From Trachelipus rathkii (taxonomy: Eukaryota; Arthropoda; Malacostraca; Isopoda; Trachelipodidae), in contig JABUQX010148406.1 in NCBI GenBank assembly GCA_015478945.1, forward strand, positions 5,001 to 17,500: a DNA stretch of 12,500 nucleotides, read 5' to 3'. The notes beneath the pieces were generated by a model. That model searched no databases and was not told the origin of the DNA. It was given only the letters and a program-made list of their open reading frames with translations. Of this stretch, positions 1-10,258 are shown piece by piece. The translations under genes and the position numbers were made by a program. How positions within the stretch are numbered: position 1 is the first letter of the stretch; every line of letters starts with the position of its first letter.

Positions 1-1345
1 TATTGATCTATTGATCTATTGATCTATTGATCTATTGATCTATTGATTCAAGTCATATTTTTTACTAAAAATTGCATTTTTACATACCCTAAAGCAGTAA
101 ATCAGTAAATCAGTAAATCAGTAAATCAAAGTCACCCCTACCCATCCAGTGATCTATTGATCTATTGATCTATTGATCTATTGATCTATTGATTCAAGTC
201 ATATTTTGTATAACAAAACAAAACTTTTATTCTTTTTATGTTTATAACTTAAAAAATTGTATTTTTACATACCCTAAAGCAGTAAATCAGTAAATCGGTA
301 AAAATCAGTAAAAACAATGAAATCAGTAAATCCAGTAAATCAAACCACTATCCAACCTCCCTCCTGACCTTCTTTGATCTCATGATCTATTGATCTATTG
401 ATTCAAGTCATATTTTGTATAACATAACACAAAAACTTTTATTTATTTTGTTTTGTTTTCTTTAAATATTTTGTTTTACTAAAAAATTTATTCTTTTTAT
501 GTTTATAACTTAAAAAAATTTGCATTTTTACATACCCTAAAGCAGTAAATCAGTAAATCAGTAAATCAGTAAATCAAAGTACCTTCCTTCCAACCTCTAC
601 TTGATCTGCAGTGTCTTAGTCTTATTTGGTTGAGTCGCGTTTGACGACAGGAAAGCTTTGTTGTTGTTTGTTGCAGTACTGTTTTTAAATTAAGGTATTA
701 TTTTACATACCTCGCAGTAAATCAGTAAATCAAGTCACCCAACCTAGTAAATCAAAGTGCCATCCAGCCACCCTTCTACCCTTCCATGATCTATTGATCT
801 ATTGATCTATTGACTCGTCATATTTCAGTATCATTTCGGATAAACATAACACAAAAATAAGTTCTTTCACTAACCATGGAATGCTAACGTAACAAAGTTT
901 TTGCATTAATAAAGCTAACATAACATAACCTGAACTAAGAAAATTGTTATGTTTTACATACCTTGATAAATCAGTAAATCAGTAAATCAGTAAATCAGTA
1001 AATCAGTATTAAATCAGTAAAATCAAAGTTCCATCAGCCACCCTCCCTGCCGCTTCCACGGTCTATTGATCTATTGAACTATTAATGATCTAATGATCTA
1101 TTGATTCAGGAGTCATATTATGTATAACATAACACAAAAACTTTATTTATTTTGTTTTGTTTTCTTTAAACATTTTGTTTTACTAAAAATTTATTCTTTT
1201 TATGTTTATAACTTTAAAAATTTGCATTTTTACATACCTAAACAGTAAATCAGTAAATCAGTAAATCAAGGTGACCTCCCCCTATCCTCCTACCATCCAT
1301 GATCTATTGATCTATTGATCTATTGATCTAATGATTCAAGTTATT
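1..1345 (+). repeat. Composite array of nested 8-bp repeats, left arm
   Basis: About seven tandem units, starting near 1, 151, 384, 600, 788, 1061 and 1301, of about 150-290 bp. Each unit has four parts: octamer array A (GATCTATT, up to six copies, ending in GATTCAAG); an AT-rich spacer of 90-160 bp; octamer array B (CAGTAAAT, two to five copies); and a C-rich linker of about 25-40 bp resembling CCACCCTCCTACCCTTCC. Clean A arrays lie at 151-190, 384-399, 788-811 and 1301-1332; clean B arrays at 95-127, 543-575 and 972-1003. The unit at 600-787 has a divergent spacer containing TTG repeats. No open reading frame is present. Confidence 0.92.
833..962 (+). repeat. Type-2 spacer inside the octamer array
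   Basis: Most left-array units share a type-1 spacer with TTTATTTATTTTG and TTCTTTTTATG. This unit instead carries a different ~130-bp spacer with GGATAAACATAACAC, AAATAAGTTCTTT, ATTAATAAAGC and CCTGAACTAAG. Related copies sit at about 2620-2690 and 3085-3215 in the inner arm. The mirror copies on the right lie at about 6245-6385 and 4070-4195. The spacer thus links the outer octamer array to the inner zone and suggests that both grew from one family of units. Confidence 0.75.
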
Positions 1346-1560
1346 TTGTATAACATAATATAAAATAAATTCTTTGCTGTGCAGCTGTTGTTGTTGAAAT
1401 GTCACGTTTGTTGTTGCATTTGTTGCAGTTGTTGATGTGGTTATTTATTGAAATGTTGCATTTATTATTGCTGTTGTTGTTGATAATCTATCAAACGTTC
1501 AAGTTAAATAAAAATATACAACACTTTTTCAAACATATCTCTAAAATATTAATGTTAATT
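1346..1560. repeat. TTG-rich trinucleotide stretch and AT-rich flank
   Basis: Bases 1381-1483 hold interrupted TTG repeats (GTTGTTGTTG) with two related blocks that each contain TGAAATGT. The mirror is the CAA-rich stretch at 5751-5848. The rest is AT-rich. The segment from about 1523 (CACTTTTTCAAACATATCTC) recurs in diverged form near 2480 and 3320. No coding potential is seen. Confidence 0.75.
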
Positions 1561-2186
<626 letters not shown>

Positions 2187-2277
2187 TATTATTATTATAT
2201 TATTATTATTATTATTATTATTATTGTGTGTGTGTATTATTATTATGTGTGTGTGTGTGTGTGATTGTATTATTATC
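2187..2277. repeat. Compound (ATT)n-(GT)n microsatellite
   Basis: ATT repeats from 2187, then a GT run near 2225-2235, a short ATT run, a second GT run near 2246-2264 and ATT again. Translation gives only low-complexity sequence. Confidence 0.95.
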
Positions 2278-2327
2278 ACCATGAAAATAACTATAAATGG
2301 ACATAATGATAACATATATCAAATAGC

Positions 2328-2370
2328 AAGCACACAAACACACACACACGCACACACATACACACACACT
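2328..2370. repeat. (CA)n microsatellite
   Basis: About 40 bp of CA repeats with G and T interruptions. It lies about 65 bp after the GT run at 2246-2264 and is complementary to it, so the two can form a local hairpin. The right-arm counterpart is the GT tract at 4815-4852. Confidence 0.93.
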
Positions 2371-2989
2371 TTTTACTCTGGCGTAGTATAGACACCATAA
2401 TACATTAGCTGCTTGGCAATCGTACTAACACTGATCACGGTAGTACCTAACACAGCGTACAAAACGCGCAACCTATTCACACTTTTTCAAACATATCTCA
2501 ACATATCAATGTTAATTTTTATTTAACACTATCATGAATTACCTTTATTTCGAAGTATTTCAACGGATGACTTATAGCACAAAACGGTTATTGCTACTTA
2601 CCTTAACAAGATATATACTAACATAACAATGTTTTTCACATTAATAAAGCTATCATATAACATCATATGAACTAAGAAAATAATGTACAACGACAAACTA
2701 ACACAACTTAAGCATGAATAAACTGTTACATTAACAAAGTTCCATACTTAACACCAGTAAAAGTAACTAACTTTTGGCAAACGTAACCTATTCGTATGGC
2801 ATATCTCTAACGCCAGTAACGTTAATTTACATTGACATACAGTAATATTTAACAACAATTTATCCATAACCTTGTCTAATTATCGTACAGACCAATGAAT
2901 AATTGCAAACATATCAAAGTTTTATCCAAACATAACATAAAAAAATAAGTTCTTTGAATAAAATATCTTAGTAAAGTGTAATAGTTTAC
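2371..2989. other. Inner arm zone 1: diverged internal direct repeats
   Basis: AT-rich sequence with no gene. It repeats pieces found 500-630 bp downstream: AATGTACAACGACAAAC near 2683 and near 3206; the block at about 2880-2940 (AATGAATAATTGCAAACAT) matching about 3490-3540; and 2942-2967 matching 3570-3595. The inner zone therefore appears to be two diverged copies of a ~0.5-0.6 kb unit lying in direct orientation. Confidence 0.6.
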
Positions 2990-3075
2990 TGGTTTTAAAA
3001 CAGTAAATCAATCGATAAATCAAACCATCAACCCTTCCCCACCCCTCCCACCATGACCTTTTGATCTATTAATAG
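2990..3075 (+). repeat. Relic octamer unit in the inner arm
   Basis: A single worn copy of the outer composite unit: CAGTAAATC and GATAAATC (B-type octamers), a C-rich linker at 3032-3049, then GATCTATTAATAG (A-type). The mirror at about 4196-4290 has GATCAATGAATC and TACTGATTTACTGATTT. It shows that the octamer unit is not confined to the arm ends. Confidence 0.75.
3032..3049 (-). other. Potential G-quadruplex (minus strand) in a linker
   Basis: The plus strand reads CCCTTCCCCACCCCTCCC, giving four G runs of at least three with loops of 1-2 bases on the minus strand. This fits the usual G3+N1-7 rule. Formation is inferred from sequence only. Confidence 0.6.
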
Positions 3076-3621
3076 TTATCTCATTTTCAGTATATTCCAG
3101 TTGTACTATACAAAAATAAGTTCTTTATACACACCATCGAATATATGGTATCGTAACAAAGTTTTTACATTAATAACTAACATAGCATCACCTGAACTAG
3201 AATATAATGTACAACGACAAACCCTAACACATACAGATAAACTACCAACATTAACATTTCTACTTGCTAACAACGATGCAAAGTGCCTATACCATCGCAC
3301 AAGAAACGTAACCCTATTCACACTTTTTAAACGCTATCTATATCATAAATCCCATTTCACATTAACATCGCAATATTTAACAAAATTTATCAGTACAATC
3401 ATCAGCTGAATAACGAATCTAACATATCAATGTTAATTCTACATTAACTTCATAATATTTAACAAAAATTCATCATAACCTCGTCTAAATATCATAATCC
3501 CCAACGAATAATTACAAACATAACAAAGTTTTAACCAAACATAACATAAAAATAACAAAATTTTATCCTAAAATAAGTTCTTTGAATAAAATATCACAGT
3601 AAAACGAAGCGTAATAGTTTA
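3076..3621. other. Inner arm zone 2, adjoining the TA centre
   Basis: The second copy of the inner unit: a type-2 spacer copy (about 3085-3215), the CACTTTTT-type block near 3320, and 3570-3621 repeating 2942-2987. A 102-codon open frame on the plus strand (3101-3409) and an opposing 71-codon frame lie here, but their translations show no domain, and related sequence at 2620-2860 is not open. They are treated as chance frames in AT-rich repeat. Confidence 0.6.
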
Positions 3622-4195
<574 letters not shown>

Positions 4196-4300
4196 GAATC
4201 AGCTAGATCAATGAATCAAGGTCGTGGTGAAGAAGGTGAGGAAAATTGATGGTTTGATTACTGATTTACTGATTTCTTAAAAAGTAAACTATTACAATTT
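4196..4300 (-). repeat. Relic octamer unit in the inner right arm
   Basis: GATCAATGAATC, a purine-rich linker (GAAGAAGGTGAGG) and TACTGATTTACTGATTTC. It is the mirror of 2990-3075. Confidence 0.65.
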
Positions 4301-4890
4301 ACTATGATATTACGAAACATTTTACTCTTGAGATAAAAAACTGTTATATTTACATTCTGCTGGCATGGTGAATTAATGTTCGATGACGGTAAATATTAAT
4401 GTGTAACGTTAATATTAGGGTATGCTAAGTATGAACAGATTACGTTGTATCTTGAAAGTTAACACTGTGATTAAGTGAACTATTGTATTAACAGTTTATT
4501 AGTCGTAAGCTCTTGATTTGATCAGGGTGTACGGTACTTTCTTAGTTCATTATGATGTATGATAACATTAATGTGAAAACATTAGCATATATTTAGTATA
4601 TAAGAAACCATTTTATAACATGTTTATCAGCCATGCAATGCTACGTGGTATTAATGTAAAAATTAATAGCATTGATATGTTAGAAGTATGTTTGAAAAAA
4701 AGTCAATGAGTCATTACGTTTATTACGCTTGTGTTAAATGCTGCGCGTTCATTCAGGATATTACGACTGAATTGCCAGGCTTTATGTATCTATAATTATT
4801 GTGGTAATGATGACATGTGTGTGTGTGTGTCCCGATATCTTTGTTTGTGTGTGATGTTAGATTTGATATGTTCATATCATACTATAGTTG
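4301..4890. other. Inner right-arm zone with a GT tract
   Basis: AT-rich sequence that mirrors 2370-2990 with heavy divergence; CATTGATATGTTAGAAGTATG near 4671 pairs with the block near 2490-2515. A short GT run at about 4815-4830 and TTTGTTTGTGTGTGATG near 4841 mirror the left CA tract. A 101-codon frame at 4731-5036 runs straight into the AAT repeat and is not credible. Confidence 0.6.
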
Positions 4891-4905
4891 ATATAATAAT
4901 AATAA

Positions 4906-4940
<35 letters not shown>

Positions 4941-4997
4941 TGTAATAATAATAATAATAATAATGTAATGTCAATAATAATAACAATAATAATAATA

Positions 4998-5036
<39 letters not shown>

Positions 5037-5085
5037 TAAGAATGTAATAATAGTAATAATAATAATAATAAAACTACTACTACTA
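4891..5085. repeat. Interrupted (AAT)n microsatellite with an ACT tail
   Basis: About 180 bp of AAT with several interruptions (AAG, ATGT, AATC), ending in four ACT copies near 5074-5085. It mirrors 2187-2225 on the left but is much longer and less pure, so the two tracts evolved separately after duplication. Confidence 0.95.
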
Positions 5086-5391
5086 TAAAAACAGATGTTA
5101 AGTACGGACATAAAGGGGAACAAAACAGCGTCTGCCACCCCTACTCATGTAGTAAAACATCGGGTACAAAAGTAATAAATCGTTACCCTTCACATGTGTA
5201 AAATCATCTGAATTAATGAAGTCATTCCTCTAATTTCATTGGCTATTCGTGATAATAACAAATACAGTTCTTTGATTGACATATGAGCGTAACAAGACCC
5301 GTAATGTGTGTAGGGTGCAGTAAACTACCAACCAATGTTCTAGTTGTGGACCTGCAGGGAAAGTGATCGCAGCATGTTTTGAGATCTATGG
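5086..5391 (-). other. Higher-complexity core between two AAT tracts, right arm
   Basis: Inverted counterpart of 1834-2186. Shared landmarks are AAAACAGATGTTAAG (5088-5102), GGGTACAAAAGTAATAAATC (5162-5181), CATTGGCTAT near 5239, ACCAACCAATGTTCTAGTTG (5329-5348) and CCTGCAGG near 5351. It lacks some left-arm bases, and the second copy of the 50-bp duplication is badly worn. No open frame spans it. Confidence 0.65.
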
Positions 5392-5461
5392 AATAATAAT
5401 AATAATAATAAATAATAATAATAATATAATAATAATATATAGTAATAATAATATTAATAAT

Positions 5462-5506
<45 letters not shown>
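5392..5506. repeat. Interrupted (AAT)n microsatellite
   Basis: Counterpart of the perfect (ATT)33 on the left arm. Here it is broken by TATAATAATATATAG and ATATTAAT stretches between about 5409 and 5470. One arm has a pure tract and the other a broken tract at the same position. Confidence 0.95.
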
Positions 5507-5507
<1 letters not shown>

Positions 5508-5874
5508 TTTTGTGCGGTTGTGTATAGTAAAGATTGAGATTGTTATATGACTTCTGCTGGTAAGTTGAAACTTCTAATTTTAGTTACCTTGCTAATGAAT
5601 GCTGTATGTCAGTTAGGCTAGGATGAGATATATTTTTGTTTAGTTTCAATATTTACAATGGTAATGTAAATTGTATTAAATATTTTGGGGAATGTGATTT
5701 GAAAAAGTGTTGTATTTTCATTTAACTTGAACGTTTGATATATTTATTTAACAACAACAGCAACAACAAACGCAACATTTCAACAACAACCACATCAGTA
5801 ACTACTACAAATGCAACAACAAACGGGACATTTCAACAGCAATACAGCAAAAATTTATTTTATGTTATGTTTAT
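5507..5874. other. AT-rich conserved segment plus CAA-rich stretch, right arm
   Basis: 5547-5670 is the close mirror of 1561-1680. 5751-5848 carries interrupted CAA repeats (ACAACAACAGCAACAACAAA) and mirrors the TTG stretch at 1381-1483. No gene is seen. Confidence 0.7.
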
Positions 5875-7503
5875 ACAAAATATGACTTGAATCAATAGAT
5901 CCAATAGATCAATGAATCAATAGATCATGGATGGTAGGAGGATAGAGTGTGTGGTTTGATTAACTGATTTACTGCTTTACAGCGTATGTAAAAATGCAAA
6001 TTTTTAAAGTTATAAACATAAAGAATAAATTTTCTAGTAAAAACAAAATGTTTAAAAGAAAACAAAACAAAATAAATAAAAGTTTTGTTATGTTATACAA
6101 AATATGACTTGAATAATAGATCAATAGATCAAGCAGTTCAATAGATCAATATAGATCATGAATGGGTAGGAGGGGGCTGGATGGTACTTTGATTTACTGA
6201 TTTACTGATTTGCAGTTTTGATTTACTGATTTACTGCTTTAGGGTATGTAAAAACATAACAATTTTCTTAGTTCAGGATTATGTTATGTTAGCTTTATTA
6301 ATGTAAAACTTTGTTACGTTCATATATTCGCTGGTTGGTATATAAAGAACTTATTTTGTGTTATGTTTATCCGAAATGATACTCAAAATGTGAAATAGAT
6401 AAATAGATCAATAGATCAATAGATCATAGCAGGTTAGGAGGGTGGCTGGATATTTACTGATTTACTGATTACTGATTTACTGATTTACTGATTTTACTTA
6501 TTTAGGGTATGTAAAACATAACAATTTTAGTAAAAACAAAAAAATGTTGGAAAACAAAACAAATAAATAAAGTTTTTTGTGTGTTATGTTAACAAATATG
6601 ACTTGGATCAATAGATCAATAGATTAATGAATCAAGCAGATCAATAGATCACATGGAAGGGTAGGAGGTTGGCTGGAAGGTACTTTGATTTACTGATTTA
6701 CTGATTTACTGGTACTGATTTACTGCTTTAAGGTATGAAATGTACCATTTTTTAAGTTATAAACATAAAAAAGAATAAATTTTTAGTAAAACAAAATATT
6801 TAAAGAAAACAAATAAAAATAAATAAAAGTTTTTTGTGTTATGTTATACAAAATATGACTTGAATCAAATATATCAATAGATCAATAGATCAATAGATTA
6901 TGGAAGGGTAGGAGGGGGTGGGGAGGGGTTGATGGTTTGATTTTACTGATTTACTGATTTACCTTTACTGATTTGCTGATTTACTGATTTACTGCTTTAG
7001 GGTATGTAAATATGCAAATTTTTAAGTTATAAAAAGTATAAAAGTTTTGTTTTGTTATACAAAATATGACTTGAATCAATGGTAATGAATCAATAGATCA
7101 ATGAATCAATAGATCAGCGATCAATGGATCTGACAGTCGGATGATGGAGGGTGTTTGATTTACTGACGTTTGCGGTTACTCTTTGGGGTATGTAAAAATA
7201 CGAATTTTTAGTAAAGAAAAATATGACTGAATCAATAGATCAATAGATCAATAGATCAATGAATCAATATATCAATAGATCACGGATGGATAGGAGGGAG
7301 GGGTGGTTTGATTTACTGATTTACTGATTTACTGCTTTAAAGATTGTAAGCAATTTTTAGTAAGTGACGATCAATAGATCAAACAGTCAATAGTCAATGA
7401 ATCAATAGATCATGGAAGGGTAGGATGGTATGGAGGACAGTTTGTTGCGGTTACTGATTTACTGCTTTGGGGTATGTAAAAACGTAAATTTGTAAGTTAT
7501 AAA
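5875..7503 (-). repeat. Composite array of nested 8-bp repeats, right arm
   Basis: About eight units in reverse orientation. Landmarks are AAATATGACTTGAATC-type junctions near 5877, 6098, 6593, 6848, 7061 and 7222, giving a period of roughly 160-270 bp. Each unit has ATAGATCA octamers, a G-rich linker resembling GGAAGGGTAGGAGGGTGGCTGG, GATTTACT octamers ending in GCTTTAGGGTATGTAAA, and an AT-rich spacer. The unit near 6245-6390 has the type-2 spacer, as its mirror partner does. Units after about 7060 become short and irregular, as is common at array edges. Confidence 0.9.
6906..6928 (+). other. Potential G-quadruplex (plus strand) in a linker
   Basis: Four G runs of 3, 5, 4 and 4 bases, separated by loops TAGGA, T and A. 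This fits the canonical rule. It sits in the unit linker of the right arm; other linkers have similar but weaker G runs. Confidence 0.6.
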
Positions 7504-7975
7504 CCCTACGACGAGGTTACGTCATCACCTATAAGTATACCAAGTTTCGTCGTTCTATGTTAATATTTCAGGTTTGGGGGCTGGAGACCCCCCTTTGGGT
7601 GTGTACGGCTATTTAACCTCGTCTACGACGAGGTTACCTTATAAGAAAGGTGTATACCAAGTTTCGTCGTTCGTCAATATCCATAGGTTTGGGGGCTCCA
7701 GACCCCCTTTTGGTGTGCAGTTTATTTAACTCCATATGATGTAGGTACACTTATATGAAGGGGTGTATACCAGTTTCTTCTACGTCATCTTCCCTAGGTT
7801 TTGGGGCTGGAGACCCCCTTTTGGATATGCAATGCTATTTAACCCATATATGATGTGAGTACCTTATATATGAAGGGTGTATACCAAGTTTCAGCCTTCT
7901 ACGTCAATATCTCAGGTTTGGAAGCTCGCTTTCCCCCATATGGGTGCATGGCCACGTAACCTCCGTCGTGAACGG
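7504..7975. repeat. ~115-bp tandem repeat, about four copies
   Basis: GGTTTGGGGG-type landmarks occur at 7571, 7686, 7797 and 7915, and GTATACCA(A)G landmarks at 7535, 7652, 7764 and 7879. The period is therefore 111-118 bp. Each copy holds GTATACCAAGTTTC, TCTACGTCAATAT, a GGGGGCTGGAGACCCCC-like hairpin (7576-7592 in copy 1; broken in the last copy) and a TAACC junction. At 7614-7636 the junction is a perfect 10-bp stem with loop TAC (TAACCTCGTC / GACGAGGTTA). The period is not a multiple of three, so this is not a peptide repeat. Confidence 0.88.
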
Positions 7976-8160
7976 GTTAAATGCTATAAGGTGTCAAGTT
8001 TGAAGGGGCACCATGTGGCCGACTCTAACCCGTTGCCGGTAAGAGATTTGAAGGCGGTGCGAATTTTGGTGCGGTGCGTTCCGGGGCGGTGCCGGGGCGG
8101 TGCGCTGCGGGGCCACAACCGATGCGGGAATATACACGTCAATAATAATATTCGGTAGTG
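7976..8160. other. GC-rich stretch with GGTGC-type repeats
   Basis: The GC-richest part of the window. 8050-8115 is built on GCGGTGC and GGTGCG words, with a direct repeat GGGGCGGTGC at 8084 and 8095. Open frames at 7877-8158 (plus) and 7984-8166 (minus) cross both this stretch and the last 115-bp repeat copy, and show no recognisable domain. No tRNA-like A or B box was found, so a SINE is not supported. Confidence 0.5.
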
Positions 8161-8335
8161 CGGCATTTATTTTATTTGTTTATTTATTTATTAATTTATT
8201 TATTAATTAATTAATTAATTAGTCGATGATCATTTATTTACTATTTTTACTTCCCACATTTCTTCCGGTTCAGGGCGATCGATCGTTTACTTCGGTTTTA
8301 CTTCCAGCCTGCGACACCTTCCCCTACTACTATAT
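8161..8335. repeat. TTTA/TTAA simple repeat and short unique spacer
   Basis: 8167-8221 is TTTATTTA- and TTAATTAA-type simple sequence. 8222-8330 is non-repetitive, with CGATCGATCG at 8276-8285 and two TTTACTT-type words. Nothing functional is seen. Confidence 0.75.
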
Positions 8336-8475
8336 ATATATATATATAGCATATATGTATATATATGTATATATAATAATAATAATATATATAATAATAT
8401 ATATAATATATTTATATATATAATATGTATATATATGTATATATATATATATATAATAATAACTATTATATATGT

Positions 8476-8514
<39 letters not shown>

Positions 8515-8756
8515 CACATATATATATGTATATATATATATAATATATATATGTATATAATAATATATATATGTATATATATATAATAATAATATATATA
8601 TATATATATATGTATATGTATGTATATATTAATATATATATATCTGTATATATATATATATATATCATTATAATATATGTATATATATATATATATATAA
8701 TATAGCATATATATATAATATATATGTATATAATAATATATAATAATATATGTATA
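8331..8756. repeat. Compound TA-rich microsatellite
   Basis: About 425 bp of (TA)n interspersed with TATG and TAATAA variants. Overlapping open frames on both strands encode only Ile, Tyr and His runs and are artefacts of the repeat. Confidence 0.95.
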
Positions 8757-8884
8757 TAAGGAACAGAGTGATTTAAAGCCTCTGAAATAAATAGAGGGGA
8801 TTAAGAAAGATTTAAAGATTAAGACTTCTTAGTTTTTAATATCCCTGTTTATTTCTTAGTGGTTTTAAATTACTTTGTTCTTTA
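8757..8884. repeat. Foldback (hairpin) island inside TA repeats, MITE-like
   Basis: 8757-8780 pairs with 8861-8884: 20 of 24 positions are Watson-Crick and the four exceptions are all G opposite T. Pairing continues more weakly inward (GAAATAAATAGAGGGG against CCCTGTTTATTTC), leaving a loop near 8809-8828. The island is ~130 bp, has no coding frame and is flanked by TA sequence, as expected for a TA-targeting MITE or a decayed palindromic element. TA duplication cannot be tested inside TA repeats. Confidence 0.6.
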
Positions 8885-8930
8885 CATTAATAGAGTTTGA
8901 GTTGAAGTAAAAACTCTTTAAATTTAATTG

Positions 8931-8931
<1 letters not shown>
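8885..8931. other. Short spacer with a small hairpin
   Basis: AGAGTTT near 8892 and AAACTCT near 8911 can pair as a 7-bp stem. The sequence then runs into (TA)n. No gene is seen. Confidence 0.4.
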
Positions 8932-9000
<69 letters not shown>

Positions 9001-9002
9001 TT

Positions 9003-9083
<81 letters not shown>
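8932..9083. repeat. Double (TA)n microsatellite
   Basis: Two pure TA runs (8932-8999 and about 9003-9083) separated by a few bases around CTTTATATAATA. Confidence 0.97.
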
Positions 9084-9087
<4 letters not shown>

Positions 9088-9463
9088 CCATTTTCAAATA
9101 GTAACAAAGTATAGGATAACAAATTGGATTCTATTAATAGTTCTTTATTGCATCATTCTTTGTATCTATGTCTTATTCATCATATATTTTTAATTTTTTG
9201 ATATTATTAACTGTAATGTTATGAATCATAAACCAACTACTGTTCAACTTACTCCAATTCATGCTTATAGAGCACTTTCTACCACCAATATTTCTTCACC
9301 TTTAAACTTAAAAGAATCTTCAACTGCTTACGTACCATAAGTAACACACTATTACCTTTAAAACCTTTACAATCGACCGCTAATATCACTGATTACTTCT
9401 CCCATCATCTAATCGGCATAAGTGTTCACATAGCCGAAAAACATCTCGACATTGTGATTGTTT

Positions 9464-9471
9464 ATCTATAT
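9464..9471. repeat. Target-site duplication, left copy
   Basis: ATCTATAT immediately before the MITE; identical to 9771-9778. Confidence 0.87.
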
Positions 9472-9770
9472 CAGGGGTCTTCAAACAAGGGCCCGCGAGG
9501 TTCGCCAATCCGGCCCCTCAGTAGAATGAATGCACTGGTTTTATCTTTAGGACACTTTTAATTAAATTAAACACTAACAATTAAACACATATATTTTTCA
9601 CCAAACTATAGTCACAAAGACAAAGTAGTCATACTATATATTTTGCTTTCAGATCACGCTTGTGAAAGCTCCACATTCAAAACTTTGGTATGATGACTAC
9701 CCAGGTCTTGACTTGGGACTTGGTGGAGGAGTCACTGTGGCCCTTAGGCTAAAATGTTTGGAGACCCTTG
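9472..9770. mobile_element. Non-autonomous hAT-type MITE, 299 bp
   Basis: The left end is CAGGGGTCTTCAAACA and the right end is the complement of CAAGGGTCTCCAAACA: terminal inverted repeats of 16 bp with two mismatches. The element is flanked by identical 8-bp copies of ATCTATAT (9464-9471 and 9771-9778), the duplication length of hAT transposases. The CAGGGGT...TTCAAA start and the GGCCCGCG-like subterminal sequence fit the common animal hAT pattern. No transposase is encoded, so it must have moved with an enzyme supplied elsewhere. Orientation cannot be fixed. The perfect duplication suggests a fairly recent insertion. Confidence 0.87.
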
Positions 9771-9778
9771 ATCTATAT
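9771..9778. repeat. Target-site duplication, right copy
   Basis: ATCTATAT immediately after the MITE; identical to 9464-9471. Confidence 0.87.
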
Positions 9779-9930
9779 CATCTATGAATTCTAAGTCTTG
9801 TGGTGTATCCAATGAAGCTAATATTAGGTCTTCAACCTCTAACTACAAGAGCAACAGCCTACATCGAGTGAACAACATCAAACTCAGATTACTCAAGATT
9901 AAATATAGAAATTACTTCTGTAATGAGTAG

Positions 9931-10258
9931 TGAATGACGAGATTTGCAATTCCTGGAAGATTGGCTTAAAGAAAACACTGGTTATGTCTAACAATTGAAT
10001 TAAATTTAATTGAATACATTCATTATTGTTAATTGGTAATTAGTTTTAATGGGGGTTTATTATACAACGTCATAAGTTGCTAGTTAAATACTGCAATCTG
10101 CCACAATCACGTTGGTATTAATTTAGGTGTGGTCAGAGATAAAGTTTTGTAGAAATGTTAGAACAGCGGCAGCCTCAGGCGTAAGAAGTCAATTTTATCC
10201 TTTAAAGTCTTCTTTTATTACGAAATATATATAATATTTAATCTTATGATATTCAATG

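Larger units (their letters stand above)
9194..9930 (+). pseudogene. Decayed LINE endonuclease-like fragment, interrupted by a MITE
   Basis: Three short open stretches in different plus-strand frames look like one broken protein. Frame 1 (9194-9337, stop at 9338) includes NLKESSTAYV. Frame 2 (9322-9471) includes NITDYFSHHLIGISVHIAEK and ends HLDIVIVYLY exactly at the MITE junction. After the MITE a third frame (9781-9927, stop at 9928) starts around SMNSKSCGVSNE. Joining the last two suggests a VYL-x-x-SNSK-like strand. The pattern (TAYV early, then GISVHI and a hydrophobic IVIVYL strand) resembles part of the exonuclease-endonuclease-phosphatase fold of non-LTR retrotransposons. The similarity is from memory of the family, with no search behind it. 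No catalytic His or Asp motif can be assigned, at least two frameshifts are needed, and no reverse transcriptase follows. Confidence 0.33.

Noticed and set aside
1..1345. CRISPR-like array of short repeats and spacers
   Set aside because: The repeats are contiguous octamers, the spacers are near-identical AT-rich sequence, and the setting is a eukaryotic genome.
3101..3409. 102-codon plus-strand frame in the inner left arm
   Set aside because: No recognisable domain, simple AT-rich composition, overlapping opposite frame, and the related internal repeat copy and right-arm mirror are not open.
4731..5036. 101-codon frame ending in Ile and Asn runs
   Set aside because: The second half is the AAT microsatellite and the first half mirrors non-coding left-arm sequence.
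7504..7975. Repeated peptide reading GVYQV-like in each 115-bp unit
   Set aside because: The unit length varies (111-118 bp) and is not a multiple of three, so the frame is lost between copies.
7877..8158. 93-codon frame, Arg- and Gly-rich at the end
   Set aside because: It starts inside a 115-bp satellite copy and ends in a GC-rich repeat; composition explains the residues.
7976..8160. tRNA-derived SINE
   Set aside because: No A-box or B-box sequence, no tail, and no target duplication.
8331..9122. Several Ile/Tyr-rich frames of 60-112 codons
   Set aside because: Pure translations of TA microsatellite on either strand.
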